From: Acidobacteria bacterium UBA7540
Lineage (GTDB): Bacteria > Acidobacteriota > Terriglobia > UBA7540
Length of the DNA: 64,000 nt
NCBI GenBank assembly: GCA_002478145.1
Contig: DLMI01000118.1
Span: forward strand, 36,146 to 100,145
Reading direction: 5' to 3'
This document shows positions 18,632-26,638 of the stretch, in pieces; the stretch's first letter is position 1, and every line of letters begins with the position of its first letter. The position numbers were made by a program, and so were the translations under genes. Below the pieces are notes generated by a model that worked only from the letters and a program-made list of their open reading frames with translations, ran no database searches and was not told where the DNA came from.

Positions 18632-18990
18632 GACGATCCATCAAACTCTCGCAGGGTTGCCATCCACTGCTTAGCATACGGAATCCTGTATTTCGCTTGT
18701 GCCCATAACGCTTCGCCCTCTCGGCGCATCTAAGTCCTTTGTTTTCCTAGCAACTGGGCATGTGTTACGCATGCCGCACGTCGACTTCCAGAGACCCGAG
18801 TCGGCCATAGTTTGATTGTCTAACCGCCCGGGATTTCAACTTGGCCCCAAAAAAGCAAGTACTCCCGGCGGAGCGTGAGATTACCCATGGGCCTCGTTGA
18901 ATAGTCCGGGCGTCATCCGGGCGACAGTGACGAGGTAGCCGCTCCTGGCGCGGGAGCGTGGATTGAAACAAGGAGGGCAAGGAGCCTGTG
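18632..18990. other. 359-base leader and spacer before the redox cluster
   Basis: No gene seen. It contains a CRISPR-repeat-like hairpin at 18935-18969 directly before the ribosome binding site of the next gene. A partial look-alike of its 3' half (GGAGCGTGAGATTAC) lies near 18870-18884. Confidence 0.45.
18935..18969. repeat. Solitary type I-C CRISPR-repeat-like sequence
   Basis: CGCTCC and GGAGCG pair around TGGCGCG, followed by the 3' handle GTGGATTGAAAC. This layout and handle are those of type I-C CRISPR repeats. Only one full copy is present and there are no spacers or cas genes in the window. It sits in the leader of the aldo/keto reductase gene, 22 bases before its ATG. Confidence 0.5.
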
Positions 18991-20112
18991 ATGAATCGCC
19001 GAACCTTTTTTTCGAGTGGGATATTAGGTGCTATTGCTGTCGGGGCGTCTCCCATACACGCTTTGGGCAGGAAGGAGGAGATTTCATCATCCGCACCGCC
19101 GAAGATCCTGAACTACAACCCTGCAATGAAGTATCGCCCTATGGGCAATACGGGCATTCTTGTGTCGGAGATCAGCTTGGGTGGACTGGTCATGGCGGAG
19201 TCGGTGCACCGCTACGCCATCGAACATGGGGTCAACCTTGTCCATGTCGCGTGGGACTACCTGGGCGGACAGTCGATCAAGACGCTGGGCGCAGGGCTAA
19301 AGTCAGTGCGCGATAAGATTTACATTGCCTTAAAGGATGATTACCCAAGCATCGACGAGGCGCTTAAAGTCCTCAACACGGACCACGTGGATTTCTTGAT
19401 GTTCAACCGGCACTTCGCCTTTTCGGCTACTGATGCGAGGATTGCTGAGACCTTTGAGAAACTAAAGAACCAGGGGAAAGTCAGGTTCGCCGGTTTGACT
19501 ACGCATGGAATGGTCAAGGATACGACGGCGGCGGGCATCCGTTCCGGCTTTTACAACGTCGTCATGCCGGTTCTGAACCAGCCCAACCTCGAAGCCATGG
19601 CTGAGGAGCTTCGCTTGGCGCGGCAGAGGGGAGTCGGCGTGATGGCGATGAAATCGATGAAAGGGCTCAAAGGCATCGATTTGGAAGTCGCCTATTTGAA
19701 GAAAATCCTGAGCAATCCGGCAGTCACTACGGTTACCAAAGGCATTGGTTCTTTCGATATGTTTGAGGCCTACGTACAGGCGCTGAATGAGCCGCTCACC
19801 AGCGCCGAGGATCGAGCCCTTTACCGGTATGCGCAGGTGAACCGCTCCAGCAATTGCATGCTATGCGACGACTGCAAGCAGGCCTGTCCGCTTGGGGTCG
19901 AAGTCTCCACCGTATTGCGTTGCAAGGACTACTACTACGAACAAATGAAGGATGTGCAGACCGCGCTCAGCACTTATCGCGATATTCCGCTCGAGAAGGT
20001 TGGAAGCGGAGCTTGCCGCTTCTGCAAGAAGTGCGAGTCGGCGTGCCCCAATGGGATTCCGATCGTCGAGCGGCTCATGGCAGCGCGCGAGCTGTTTTCC
20101 AAAATGGTTTAA
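18991..20112 (+). CDS. Tat-exported aldo/keto reductase with two [4Fe-4S] motifs
   Basis: A 373-residue protein: Tat-type signal NRRTFFSSGILGAIAVGA (residues 2-19), an aldo/keto reductase barrel (about 45-280) and a ferredoxin-like C-terminus. The Fe-S cysteines are Cys289/292/295/299 and Cys342/345/348/352, each ending CP. In the barrel Tyr90 and Lys115 are kept. The catalytic Asp position is His85 (NLVHVAWDY) and the catalytic His position appears to be Asn139. An NADPH-dependent ketone reductase mechanism is therefore doubtful. ATG 18991 is chosen for the GGAG six bases upstream. First gene of a six-gene collinear cluster. Confidence 0.85.
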   Translation: MNRRTFFSSGILGAIAVGASPIHALGRKEEISSSAPPKILNYNPAMKYRPMGNTGILVSEISLGGLVMAESVHRYAIEHGVNLVHVAWDYLGGQSIKTLGAGLKSVRDKIYIALKDDYPSIDEALKVLNTDHVDFLMFNRHFAFSATDARIAETFEKLKNQGKVRFAGLTTHGMVKDTTAAGIRSGFYNVVMPVLNQPNLEAMAEELRLARQRGVGVMAMKSMKGLKGIDLEVAYLKKILSNPAVTTVTKGIGSFDMFEAYVQALNEPLTSAEDRALYRYAQVNRSSNCMLCDDCKQACPLGVEVSTVLRCKDYYYEQMKDVQTALSTYRDIPLEKVGSGACRFCKKCESACPNGIPIVERLMAARELFSKMV

Positions 20113-20146
20113 CAGCACGGCTGCCCGCCGCAAGCAAAGTCGTCTC

Positions 20147-20195
20147 GTAGGGCCGAACGGCGTTCGGCTCTCGGGCGAGCGCCGCTCGCCCCTAC
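20147..20195. repeat. Double-hairpin REP-like element
   Basis: Two adjacent palindromes (CCGAACGGCGTTCGG and GGGCGAGCGCCGCTCGCCC) are bounded by GTAGGG and CCCCTAC. It lies between the first and second genes of the redox cluster and could affect transcript processing there. Confidence 0.65.
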
Positions 20196-20228
20196 ACCAC
20201 GCAGGAAGGAGAAGGTGGTCTCGGGAAG

Positions 20229-21173
20229 ATGCGAAGCGTTGCAGTTTATCTGCTATTAATTCTGGCCTTGCCTGGGCTGTTAATTGGGCAGGAGGAGGGC
20301 GGGCAAGGTTCGGCGCCTGCGGTGATTCCTGCCGCCGTCAAGGAGAGGCTTGCGCGGCTGTTGCCGGAGCCTTCCGAAGTTGGGGCTTCACAGTCCGGAG
20401 AGCAGAAGTTCTTCAGCTCAGACCTTTACGAATACATCGATGGGGGGGCTGATGTTTACCTGGATTACGGCCTTGTGGTGATGGTTCACCAGGAATACAA
20501 GGCCTCGCGCACAGACATCACACTCGACATCTACAACATGGGAGCGCAGTCGAACGCCTTCGGGATTTATGCCGCGGAAAGCTCGCCGGATTACCACTTC
20601 CTGCCCATCGGGTCGGAAGGCTATGGCACCAACGAAATCCTGAACTTCTTCCAGGGTGAGTTCTACGTGAAGTTGTCCGCCTTCAGCGATAAGGAGAAAA
20701 CCGGGCCGGTGCTGGAGCGCTTTGCCCGGGCGGTATCGCGAAGGATCGGTCCATCCCAAGCGATGCCGGAGTTTCTGTCTCTTTTCCCGCCGCAGAACCT
20801 GGTGAGTCATTCCTGCAAGTTTGTGAAGAAGTCGCCCCTGGGACACGATTTTCTCGCGCCCGCAATCCTGGCGGCCTACGCTTTCGGTGAAAAACAGACA
20901 TCCCTGGTCATCTCCAGGGCGCCGGACGCAAAAGGCGCGGCGCAGAAGGTTGAGCAGCTACGGAGCTACTTTGGCCGCTCGGGTAAGGTGGTTCCCCAGC
21001 CGGGACTGGCTTCCGGGGCCTTCTTGGGGTCAAACCAGTTTGAGGGCGAAGCCGCGTTTTTCGCTTCGGGCTCCTATGTGATCCTCTGCATAAACCCTCC
21101 ACCCAACCCCGAATCATTCTTGAAATCGGTTATTCAGCGTATCGCAGAAAAAGGCGCCAGCATATCCTATTAG
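20229..21173 (+). CDS. Exported DUF6599 family protein
   Basis: A 314-residue protein with a signal peptide (VAVYLLLILALPGLLIGQ) and the DUF6599 pattern LYEYIDGGADVYLDYGL, IYNMGAQSNAFGIYAAE, EFYVKLSAF and a repeated second lobe. The function is not established. I associate the family with neighbours of DUF362 and ferredoxin genes in Acidobacteria, as here. Twelve bases separate its stop from the next gene, so co-transcription is likely. Confidence 0.8.
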   Translation: MRSVAVYLLLILALPGLLIGQEEGGQGSAPAVIPAAVKERLARLLPEPSEVGASQSGEQKFFSSDLYEYIDGGADVYLDYGLVVMVHQEYKASRTDITLDIYNMGAQSNAFGIYAAESSPDYHFLPIGSEGYGTNEILNFFQGEFYVKLSAFSDKEKTGPVLERFARAVSRRIGPSQAMPEFLSLFPPQNLVSHSCKFVKKSPLGHDFLAPAILAAYAFGEKQTSLVISRAPDAKGAAQKVEQLRSYFGRSGKVVPQPGLASGAFLGSNQFEGEAAFFASGSYVILCINPPPNPESFLKSVIQRIAEKGASISY

Positions 21174-21184
21174 GGAGTTAATAC

Positions 21185-22120
21185 ATGGCACAGATGGATC
21201 GACGAGGTTTCTTAACGACAGGCGTACTGGCAGGAGCAGGGTTGGGGATGGGTTTGCTCGGTTCGGATTCCCTCTGGGCAGTGCCCGCGCCGTCCATGAG
21301 TATTGCGCATTACAAGAGCTCCCCAATGGAAACCGACGACATCGCCGAGGAGGCAAGGCGGCTCACTCGCCAGGCCATCGAGGCACTCGGTGGGATGAAC
21401 CGCTTCGTTTCTAAAGGGAACATTGTATGGGTAAAGCCCGACATAGGTTGGGATCGCCGTCCGGAACAGGCCGCAACAACCAACCCCGACGTCGTCGCCA
21501 CTATCGTGGAGATGTGCTACCAAGCGGGAGCGAAGAAGGTGCTGGTCAGCGACAACCCTTGCAATCCCGCCCGGCTTTCTTTTCCTCGCAGCGGGATTCA
21601 GCAGGCTGCCGAAAAGGCGGGGGCGGAAGTGATATTCCTCGATGAAAGAAAATTCAGGAAGATGTCCATTAACGGCAAAGTCTTAAAAGAGTGGGAGGTG
21701 TACCAGGATACTGTCGAAGCGGACCGGCTGATCAACGTCCCCATCGTGAAGAACCACAACTTGTGCCTGGCGACAATGGGCATGAAGAACCTGATGGGCG
21801 TAATTGGTGGGCCTCGCAACCGGCTTCACCAGGACCTGGGTGGGACTCTGGTGGATCTGGCCGCCTTCTTCAAGCCCCGCTTGGTGGTGCTCGATGCCAT
21901 TCGCGTGCTGACGGCCAATGGGCCCGTGGGCGGAAATCTTGCCGATGTTAAGCGCAAAGACACCATTGTGGCCGGGGTTGACCAGGTCGCCGTGGACGCC
22001 TTGGGCGCGACATTACTTGGTTACAAGCCCGATTCGATTGGTTACATTGTGCAGGGGAATGCACGCGGTCTCGGCACCATCAATTTCAATTCGCTTTCAC
22101 CCAAACAAATAGAAGTGTAA
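21185..22120 (+). CDS. Tat-exported DUF362 domain protein
   Basis: A 311-residue protein. The N-terminus MAQMDRRGFLTTGVLAGAGLG is a twin-arginine signal. The DUF362 domain shows NIVWVKPDIGW, VATIVEMCYQAGAKKVLVSDNP, INVPIVKNHNLCLATMGMKNLMGVI and VDQVAVDALGATLLGY. DUF362 proteins are often fused to or encoded with ferredoxins, and their reaction is unknown. No Fe-S cysteines lie in this copy, so the clusters are probably supplied by the next two genes. GGGAG precedes the start; five bases separate it from the NapH-like gene. Confidence 0.88.
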   Translation: MAQMDRRGFLTTGVLAGAGLGMGLLGSDSLWAVPAPSMSIAHYKSSPMETDDIAEEARRLTRQAIEALGGMNRFVSKGNIVWVKPDIGWDRRPEQAATTNPDVVATIVEMCYQAGAKKVLVSDNPCNPARLSFPRSGIQQAAEKAGAEVIFLDERKFRKMSINGKVLKEWEVYQDTVEADRLINVPIVKNHNLCLATMGMKNLMGVIGGPRNRLHQDLGGTLVDLAAFFKPRLVVLDAIRVLTANGPVGGNLADVKRKDTIVAGVDQVAVDALGATLLGYKPDSIGYIVQGNARGLGTINFNSLSPKQIEV

Positions 22121-22125
22121 ACCCC

Positions 22126-23157
22126 ATGGCCAAGAAGAAGAAAACATCGTGGATCGTCTGGCTGCGCCGGCTTACCCAAACGGGTTTCTTTCTCCTGTTC
22201 TGCTATCTTTTCTTGCAGACGGTTTATCACCCCATCAACAAGGCTGGCCGGGGAGTCACGTTCTTCTTCAACTTGGACCCGCTGGTTGCTCTCAATTCCT
22301 TGCTGGCCTCACACGCCCTCGTCGGGGCGATGCTGCTTTCGCTGGTTACCCTGGCGGTGACCTTTATCTGCGGGCGGTGGTTTTGCGGTTGGGTTTGTCC
22401 TTTCGGGACTTTGCACAACTTCTTCACCAGCCTCCGGGGTGGGCGCGCCAAGCAGAAACTTGAGGTCGGCGGCTACAATCAATGGCAGAAAGCGAAGTAC
22501 TATGGGCTGGTTGGGTTCCTTGTCGCCGCTCTTGTCGGGGTCAATGTGGTGGGATGGCTTGATCCCTTCTCTTTCTTTTTCCGTTCGCTTTCCACTTCAA
22601 TCTACCCGGCAATTAACAAGGGCGTCGTCGCGTTGTTCACCTGGATTTACAACGCCAATCCCGGAGTCGGACCCGCCCGGCTTACGGTGGTGACGGAGCC
22701 CATCTACGGTTTTTTGCGCAAGTATTTCCTCGCCGTAGAGCAGCCCTACTACTGGGGCAGCATGCTGATCGGGGTCTTGTTTATTACGACCGTTGTACTC
22801 AACTTCTTCCGCGCGCGCTTCTGGTGCCGTTATGTTTGCCCTCTCGGTGCGCTGCTGGGAGTGGTAGGCAAGAACCCCCTCGTCCGCCTGAAGAAGAATG
22901 AGGAGAAGTGCGACAGTTGCCGGCTGTGCCTGGTTGACTGCCAGGGAGGGGCCACTCCGGACAACCCCTTGGAGTGGAAGCCTTCCGAGTGCTTCTATTG
23001 CTGGAATTGCGAGTCGGACTGCCCCGCCCAAGCAATTACCTTTACCTCATGTATAGCCGAAGGCCGAGGCAGGAACCGCAGAGATCCTTCGCCCCGACAA
23101 GTCGGGGCTCAGAATGACACGGCCTTGCGAACTGAAGCTGGAGAAAAAGCACGATGA
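22126..23157 (+). CDS. NapH-like polytopic [4Fe-4S] membrane protein
   Basis: A 343-residue inner-membrane protein with about five hydrophobic segments. The two CxxxCP motifs CGWVCPFG and CRYVCPLG lie at membrane edges as in NapH and RdxA-type proteins. Two [4Fe-4S] motifs follow near the C-terminus (CDSCRLCLVDC and CFYCWNCESDCP). It probably passes electrons from the quinone pool to exported partners. The last 25 or so residues (RDPSPRQVGAQNDT) are encoded by an interspersed repeat at 23083-23119 and are likely a recent addition. Its TGA overlaps the next ATG (ATGA). Confidence 0.88.
   Translation: MAKKKKTSWIVWLRRLTQTGFFLLFCYLFLQTVYHPINKAGRGVTFFFNLDPLVALNSLLASHALVGAMLLSLVTLAVTFICGRWFCGWVCPFGTLHNFFTSLRGGRAKQKLEVGGYNQWQKAKYYGLVGFLVAALVGVNVVGWLDPFSFFFRSLSTSIYPAINKGVVALFTWIYNANPGVGPARLTVVTEPIYGFLRKYFLAVEQPYYWGSMLIGVLFITTVVLNFFRARFWCRYVCPLGALLGVVGKNPLVRLKKNEEKCDSCRLCLVDCQGGATPDNPLEWKPSECFYCWNCESDCPAQAITFTSCIAEGRGRNRRDPSPRQVGAQNDTALRTEAGEKAR
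23083..23119. repeat. Interspersed repeat copy 2, inside a coding frame
   Basis: Matches 604-640 at 34 of 37 positions. It falls within the 3' end of the NapH-like gene and is read through in frame, adding a basic tail after the last ferredoxin motif. Confidence 0.75.
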
Positions 23158-23885
23158 ACCCCTTGCACAAGTGGATCGGTGATTTCGTTCATCCCCCAAA
23201 AGAAGCCAGGCTTGACCTGGGGCGGAGAGCCGTCTTAGCGGCAGGGTTGGCCGGTTTAGGCGCAAAGCTGCTCTTTGGCATCGATCCGCAAGCATCGAAA
23301 CGGTCTTTCAATCCCGCCCTGATTCGTCCTCCGGGAGCGCTTCCAGAAGAGGAATTCCTCGCCAGGTGTATTCGCTGCGGAGAGTGCATGAAGGTATGTC
23401 CCACGAACGCCATTCATCCTGCTTCCTTGGAGGGTGGAGTGGAGGGCATTTGGACGCCCATCCTGAACATGTCGGTCGGTTACTGCGACTACGAGTGCAA
23501 TCTGTGTTCGCAGGTTTGCCCGACGCACGCGATTCGCCAGGTTGATGTCCCTGAAAAGAAAAAGATCAAGATCGGCTTGGCATACATTGACAAGAATCGC
23601 TGCCTGCCCTGGGCCTACTCGAAGACGTGTATCGTCTGCGAGGAGCATTGCCCGACACCCAAGAAGGCCATCTGGTTTGAAGAGGTTGAAGTCCTGAACA
23701 TTCAGGGCGAGAAGTTGATGATCAAGCAGCCACGTGTGGACCCGGACCTTTGCATCGGCTGTGGAATCTGCGAAACCAAATGCCCGGTCAAAGGGCAGGC
23801 GGCGGTGCGCGTCACGAGCGTGGGCGAAACCAGAAACCCGGAGAATCAGATACTGCTGTCCCCTGGTAGCTTCGGTGAAGGGTAG
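23154..23885 (+). CDS. NapG-like ferredoxin with four [4Fe-4S] motifs
   Basis: A 243-residue protein. LGRRAVLAAGLAGLGAKLLFG near residue 22 is a twin-arginine-like signal, so export is probable. Four cysteine clusters are visible: CIRCGECMKVCP, CDYECNLCSQVCP, CLPWAYSKTCIVCEEHCP and CIGCGICETKCP. This is the NapG/MauM pattern. It overlaps the NapH-like gene by four bases, the usual NapH-NapG pairing, and probably takes electrons from it. No nitrate reductase is in the window, so the final acceptor here differs or is encoded elsewhere. Confidence 0.88.
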   Translation: MNPLHKWIGDFVHPPKEARLDLGRRAVLAAGLAGLGAKLLFGIDPQASKRSFNPALIRPPGALPEEEFLARCIRCGECMKVCPTNAIHPASLEGGVEGIWTPILNMSVGYCDYECNLCSQVCPTHAIRQVDVPEKKKIKIGLAYIDKNRCLPWAYSKTCIVCEEHCPTPKKAIWFEEVEVLNIQGEKLMIKQPRVDPDLCIGCGICETKCPVKGQAAVRVTSVGETRNPENQILLSPGSFGEG

Positions 23886-23895
23886 GCGACGAACC

Positions 23896-24483
23896 ATGGC
23901 AAAAGTACTCTTGATAAGTGGAAGTCCCAAAGCGGATGGCAACACCGCGCAACTCATGAACGAATGCGCTCGTGTGATTCGCGAGCAAGGTGTCGAAGCG
24001 GAAGTCATCTCATTTTCCGAAATGAAGATCGAATCGTGTACGGCCTGCGGCAAGTGTGGTGAATCCAAGGAGTGCAGTTTGCAAGATGGCCTGAACGACA
24101 TTATCAAGAAGCTCCGAGCCTCGCAGGGCTTCATTGTGGGCTCACCCGTTTACGTCGGTACGGCGCGTGGGGACGTGATGGCAGCGCTACAGCGCATCGG
24201 CTACGTTTCCAGAAAGTCGGACCAGTTCCTTGCCGGCATGGTGGGCGGCGCTGTAGCAGTGGCGGCGCGTGGTGGCCACACCTTCACGCTTCAGGAAATG
24301 CTCATGTTCTTCCTGATTAACGATATGATTGTGCCGGGATCGACCTATTGGAACATGGTGTTTGGCCGGCTTCCAGGAGAGGTCTGGCAGGACAAAGAAG
24401 GAATCGAGACTGTCCGGCACTTCGCGGTCAATGTAGCCAATTTGATCAAGAAGTTGTACGGCGACAAGGCGGCAGAGGTATAA
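23896..24483 (+). CDS. Iron-sulfur flavoprotein / NAD(P)H-dependent FMN reductase family
   Basis: A 195-residue flavodoxin-fold protein. The FMN phosphate loop is GSPKADGNTAQLM (residues 9-21). The cysteine cluster CTACGKCGESKEC (Isf type) would bind a [4Fe-4S], and GSPVYVGTARGDV contacts the flavin. It lacks an export signal, so it is the cytoplasmic member of the cluster and could link NAD(P)H to the Fe-S proteins. ATG 23896 lies ten bases after the preceding stop; the frame is open upstream but without family sequence. Confidence 0.87.
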   Translation: MAKVLLISGSPKADGNTAQLMNECARVIREQGVEAEVISFSEMKIESCTACGKCGESKECSLQDGLNDIIKKLRASQGFIVGSPVYVGTARGDVMAALQRIGYVSRKSDQFLAGMVGGAVAVAARGGHTFTLQEMLMFFLINDMIVPGSTYWNMVFGRLPGEVWQDKEGIETVRHFAVNVANLIKKLYGDKAAEV

Positions 24484-24572
24484 ACCCGAGGTGAAGCGGT
24501 TTGACTGGGCGCTGGAAAACTCTGTGCCGATTTCCGTAGCGACCCCGGCCAGCAAGCTTTTACTCTGCTATG

Positions 24573-24673
24573 CTGTCATTCTGAGCGCAGCGGAGCGGAG
24601 CGAAGAATCTCGCTCTGGACTTTTCCGCCGACAAACAGCAGGGCGAGATGCTTCGCTACGCTCAGCATGACAG
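24573..24673. repeat. Paired inverted repeat, TGTCATTCTGAGCG family
   Basis: A left arm starting at 24573 (TGTCATTCTGAGCGCAGCGG...) and an imperfect reverse-complement right arm ending at 24673 (GCTCAGCATGACAG) bracket a short centre. It has the same design as 15093-15213, with more divergence. Confidence 0.7.
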
Positions 24674-24697
24674 TAAGCGGGCGCTCTCGCGAAAGTC

Positions 24698-25654
24698 ATG
24701 GAAGATCTCATTCCCCTCGGTAAGACTGACATTCGCATTTCCCCTCTGGGCCTGGGCACCTGGCAGTGGGGTGACCGCATGATGTGGGGTTACGGTAAGA
24801 CCCACACCGATAGCGACCTTCACGACGCCTTCCAAGTCAGCCTGCAATCGGGCATCAGCTTCTTCGACACCGCCGAAGTTTATGGAAAGGGGCGCTCGGA
24901 GGAATTGCTAGGAGCATGCCTAAAGGAAGCAGGGCAGTCCCCTCTCAGGGCGCCCTTGGTCGTGGCGACGAAATTCATGCCTTACCCCTGGCGGCTGCGG
25001 AAAGGCATGCTGCTCTCGAAGCTGCGTGCCAGCCTTGCCCGCTTGAGGTTGGAACGGGTGGACCTTTACCAGATCCATTGGCCTTTCCGGCCTGTGCCCA
25101 TCGAGACATGGGCCAATGCGCTGGCGGACGCCGTCGAGGCCGGACTGACGCGCGCGGTGGGCGTGTCGAATTACAACTCGGCCCAGATGTTGCGCGCCCA
25201 CTCCGCTCTGGCAAAACGCGGCATCGCGCTGGCTTCCAACCAAGTCGAGTTTCATCTACTGAACCGGCGCGTCGAGCAGAAGGGTTTATTGAAACTCTGC
25301 CGCGAGTTGGGTGTTACCCTGATTGCTTACAGCCCTCTCGCCAAGGGCCTGTTGACAGGCAAATATTCGCCCCAGACTCGCCCGCACGGGATGCGCCGCT
25401 ACCTCTTCCGGCGGGCGCGACTGGGCAAGATTCAGCCCCTCATTCAGCTTCTGCGCGCGATTGGAGATGCGCACGATGGGAAGTCCCCGGCCCAGATAGC
25501 GTTGAACTGGGTGATCTGCAAGGGGGCTGTCCCCATCCCCGGGGCCAAGAATGCCCGGCAGGCACGGGATAACGCCGCCGCTTTAGGCTGGCGGTTGGCG
25601 GAGGCCGAAATCGCCGCCCTGGATGCGGAAAGCCAAAAGCTTTCCATCGCCTGA
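24698..25654 (+). CDS. Aldo/keto reductase
   Basis: A 318-residue NADPH-dependent oxidoreductase with the complete tetrad: Asp57 and Tyr62 (FFDTAEVYG), Lys92 (VATKFMPYPWRL) and His127 (YQIHWPF). GVSNYNSAQML and AVPIPGAKNARQARDNAAALGW are typical of the family. Unlike the exported homologue at 19 kb it has no signal and no Fe-S cysteines, and it should be a normal cytoplasmic enzyme. The start lies 25 bases after a repeat pair. Confidence 0.9.
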   Translation: MEDLIPLGKTDIRISPLGLGTWQWGDRMMWGYGKTHTDSDLHDAFQVSLQSGISFFDTAEVYGKGRSEELLGACLKEAGQSPLRAPLVVATKFMPYPWRLRKGMLLSKLRASLARLRLERVDLYQIHWPFRPVPIETWANALADAVEAGLTRAVGVSNYNSAQMLRAHSALAKRGIALASNQVEFHLLNRRVEQKGLLKLCRELGVTLIAYSPLAKGLLTGKYSPQTRPHGMRRYLFRRARLGKIQPLIQLLRAIGDAHDGKSPAQIALNWVICKGAVPIPGAKNARQARDNAAALGWRLAEAEIAALDAESQKLSIA

Positions 25655-25765
25655 GACACCGAGGTGGGCCGCCAGCAGTGGCAGTCACCTGCAACACTGG
25701 CCGTCTTTGCCCGGTCCTCGACTGCGCGGCGAATAGCTACGATTACTTCCTGCACCACGACCAGC

Positions 25766-25788
25766 CTTGACTTAGTTCAAGACTTAGT
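25766..25788. promoter_or_regulatory. Probable operator of the Phd/PIN operon
   Basis: CTTGA (25766-25770) and TCAAG (25777-25781) form an inverted repeat. GACTTAGT also occurs twice with a 12-base period (25769 and 25781). It lies 17 bases before the antitoxin ATG, where Phd-type antitoxins bind. TTGACT at 25767 could be a -35 box, but no good -10 is seen. Confidence 0.5.
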
Positions 25789-25804
25789 CCACCATATCAC
25801 TGTC

Positions 25805-26089
25805 ATGGAAGTGAACATTCATCACGCAAAGACTCACCTGTCGAGGCTCTTGCAGCGCGTGGCGGCAGGGGAGGAGATTACGATTGCGCGCGCCGGTGTG
25901 CCCATTGCCCGCTTGGTCGCCCTCGAGGCAGCGCGGGCCCGGCGTCCTCTGGACCTCGATCGTGGTGTGTACGAGGTGCCCGAGGATTTTGACGCGCCGC
26001 TGCCCCCTGCAATACTCGCTGGGTTCAACGGGAAGCCATCCAAGGGGAGCAGGCGCGATAGAAAGGCCGGGCGGCGCGAGCGGCCATGA
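25805..26089 (+). CDS. Phd/YefM-family antitoxin
   Basis: A 94-residue protein starting MEVNIHHAKTHLSRLLQRVAAGEEITIARAGVPIARLV, the Phd/YefM DNA-binding N-terminus. A short acidic, Pro-rich tail would bind the toxin. The start ATG 25805 is chosen because the conserved domain begins there; the upstream extension is unrelated. Its stop overlaps the toxin start (ATGA). Confidence 0.88.
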   Translation: MEVNIHHAKTHLSRLLQRVAAGEEITIARAGVPIARLVALEAARARRPLDLDRGVYEVPEDFDAPLPPAILAGFNGKPSKGSRRDRKAGRRERP

Positions 26090-26478
26090 AATATCTGTTG
26101 GATACTTCTGTCTGGTTGTGGAGTCTAACAGCCTCGGAGCGAATCAACAAGAAAGCTCTTCAACTCCTGGCCAGTGGACGGGAAGAACTTTACTTGTCGG
26201 CGGCCAGTTCTTGGGAGATCAGCATCAAGTGGGCGCTGGGTAGATTGCAGTTGCCGGAACCACCCGGCAGTTACGTCCCAAAGCGCTTGGCCGCCCAAGG
26301 CATTCGGCCGTTAGCGATTACCCACACACACGCGCTTGCGGTCTCTGAGTTGCCCGCACACCACAGCGACCCCTTTGATCGGCTTTTGATCGCCCAGGCG
26401 CAGATTGAAGGTATGGTCATTCTCACCGCCGATCGCGCCTTTGAGCCGTATGGGGTTAAGATCCTCTGGTGCGGATAA
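26086..26478 (+). CDS. PIN-domain toxin (VapC-like)
   Basis: A 130-residue PIN ribonuclease. The acidic metal ligands appear in order: Asp6 in LLDTSVWLW, Glu in SSWEISIKW, Asp in HHSDPFDRLLIAQA and Asp in TADRAF. It should cleave RNA, most often tRNA, when free of its antitoxin. It overlaps the Phd gene by four bases and forms a classic type II pair. Confidence 0.9.
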   Translation: MKYLLDTSVWLWSLTASERINKKALQLLASGREELYLSAASSWEISIKWALGRLQLPEPPGSYVPKRLAAQGIRPLAITHTHALAVSELPAHHSDPFDRLLIAQAQIEGMVILTADRAFEPYGVKILWCG

Positions 26479-26638
26479 TAACGATCTCCTGACTCCTGAC
26501 TTCTTCGCGGGTGGGGCGACGGGTGCCATCCTGAACGCAACGCATCACTTCTATGTCGCGCACCCGCCGTGGTTGGGCGCCTGTTGCTCCCTCTACTCAC
26601 CTGATACAATGTCCTATTACATCTGTCGAGGAGTCTTG

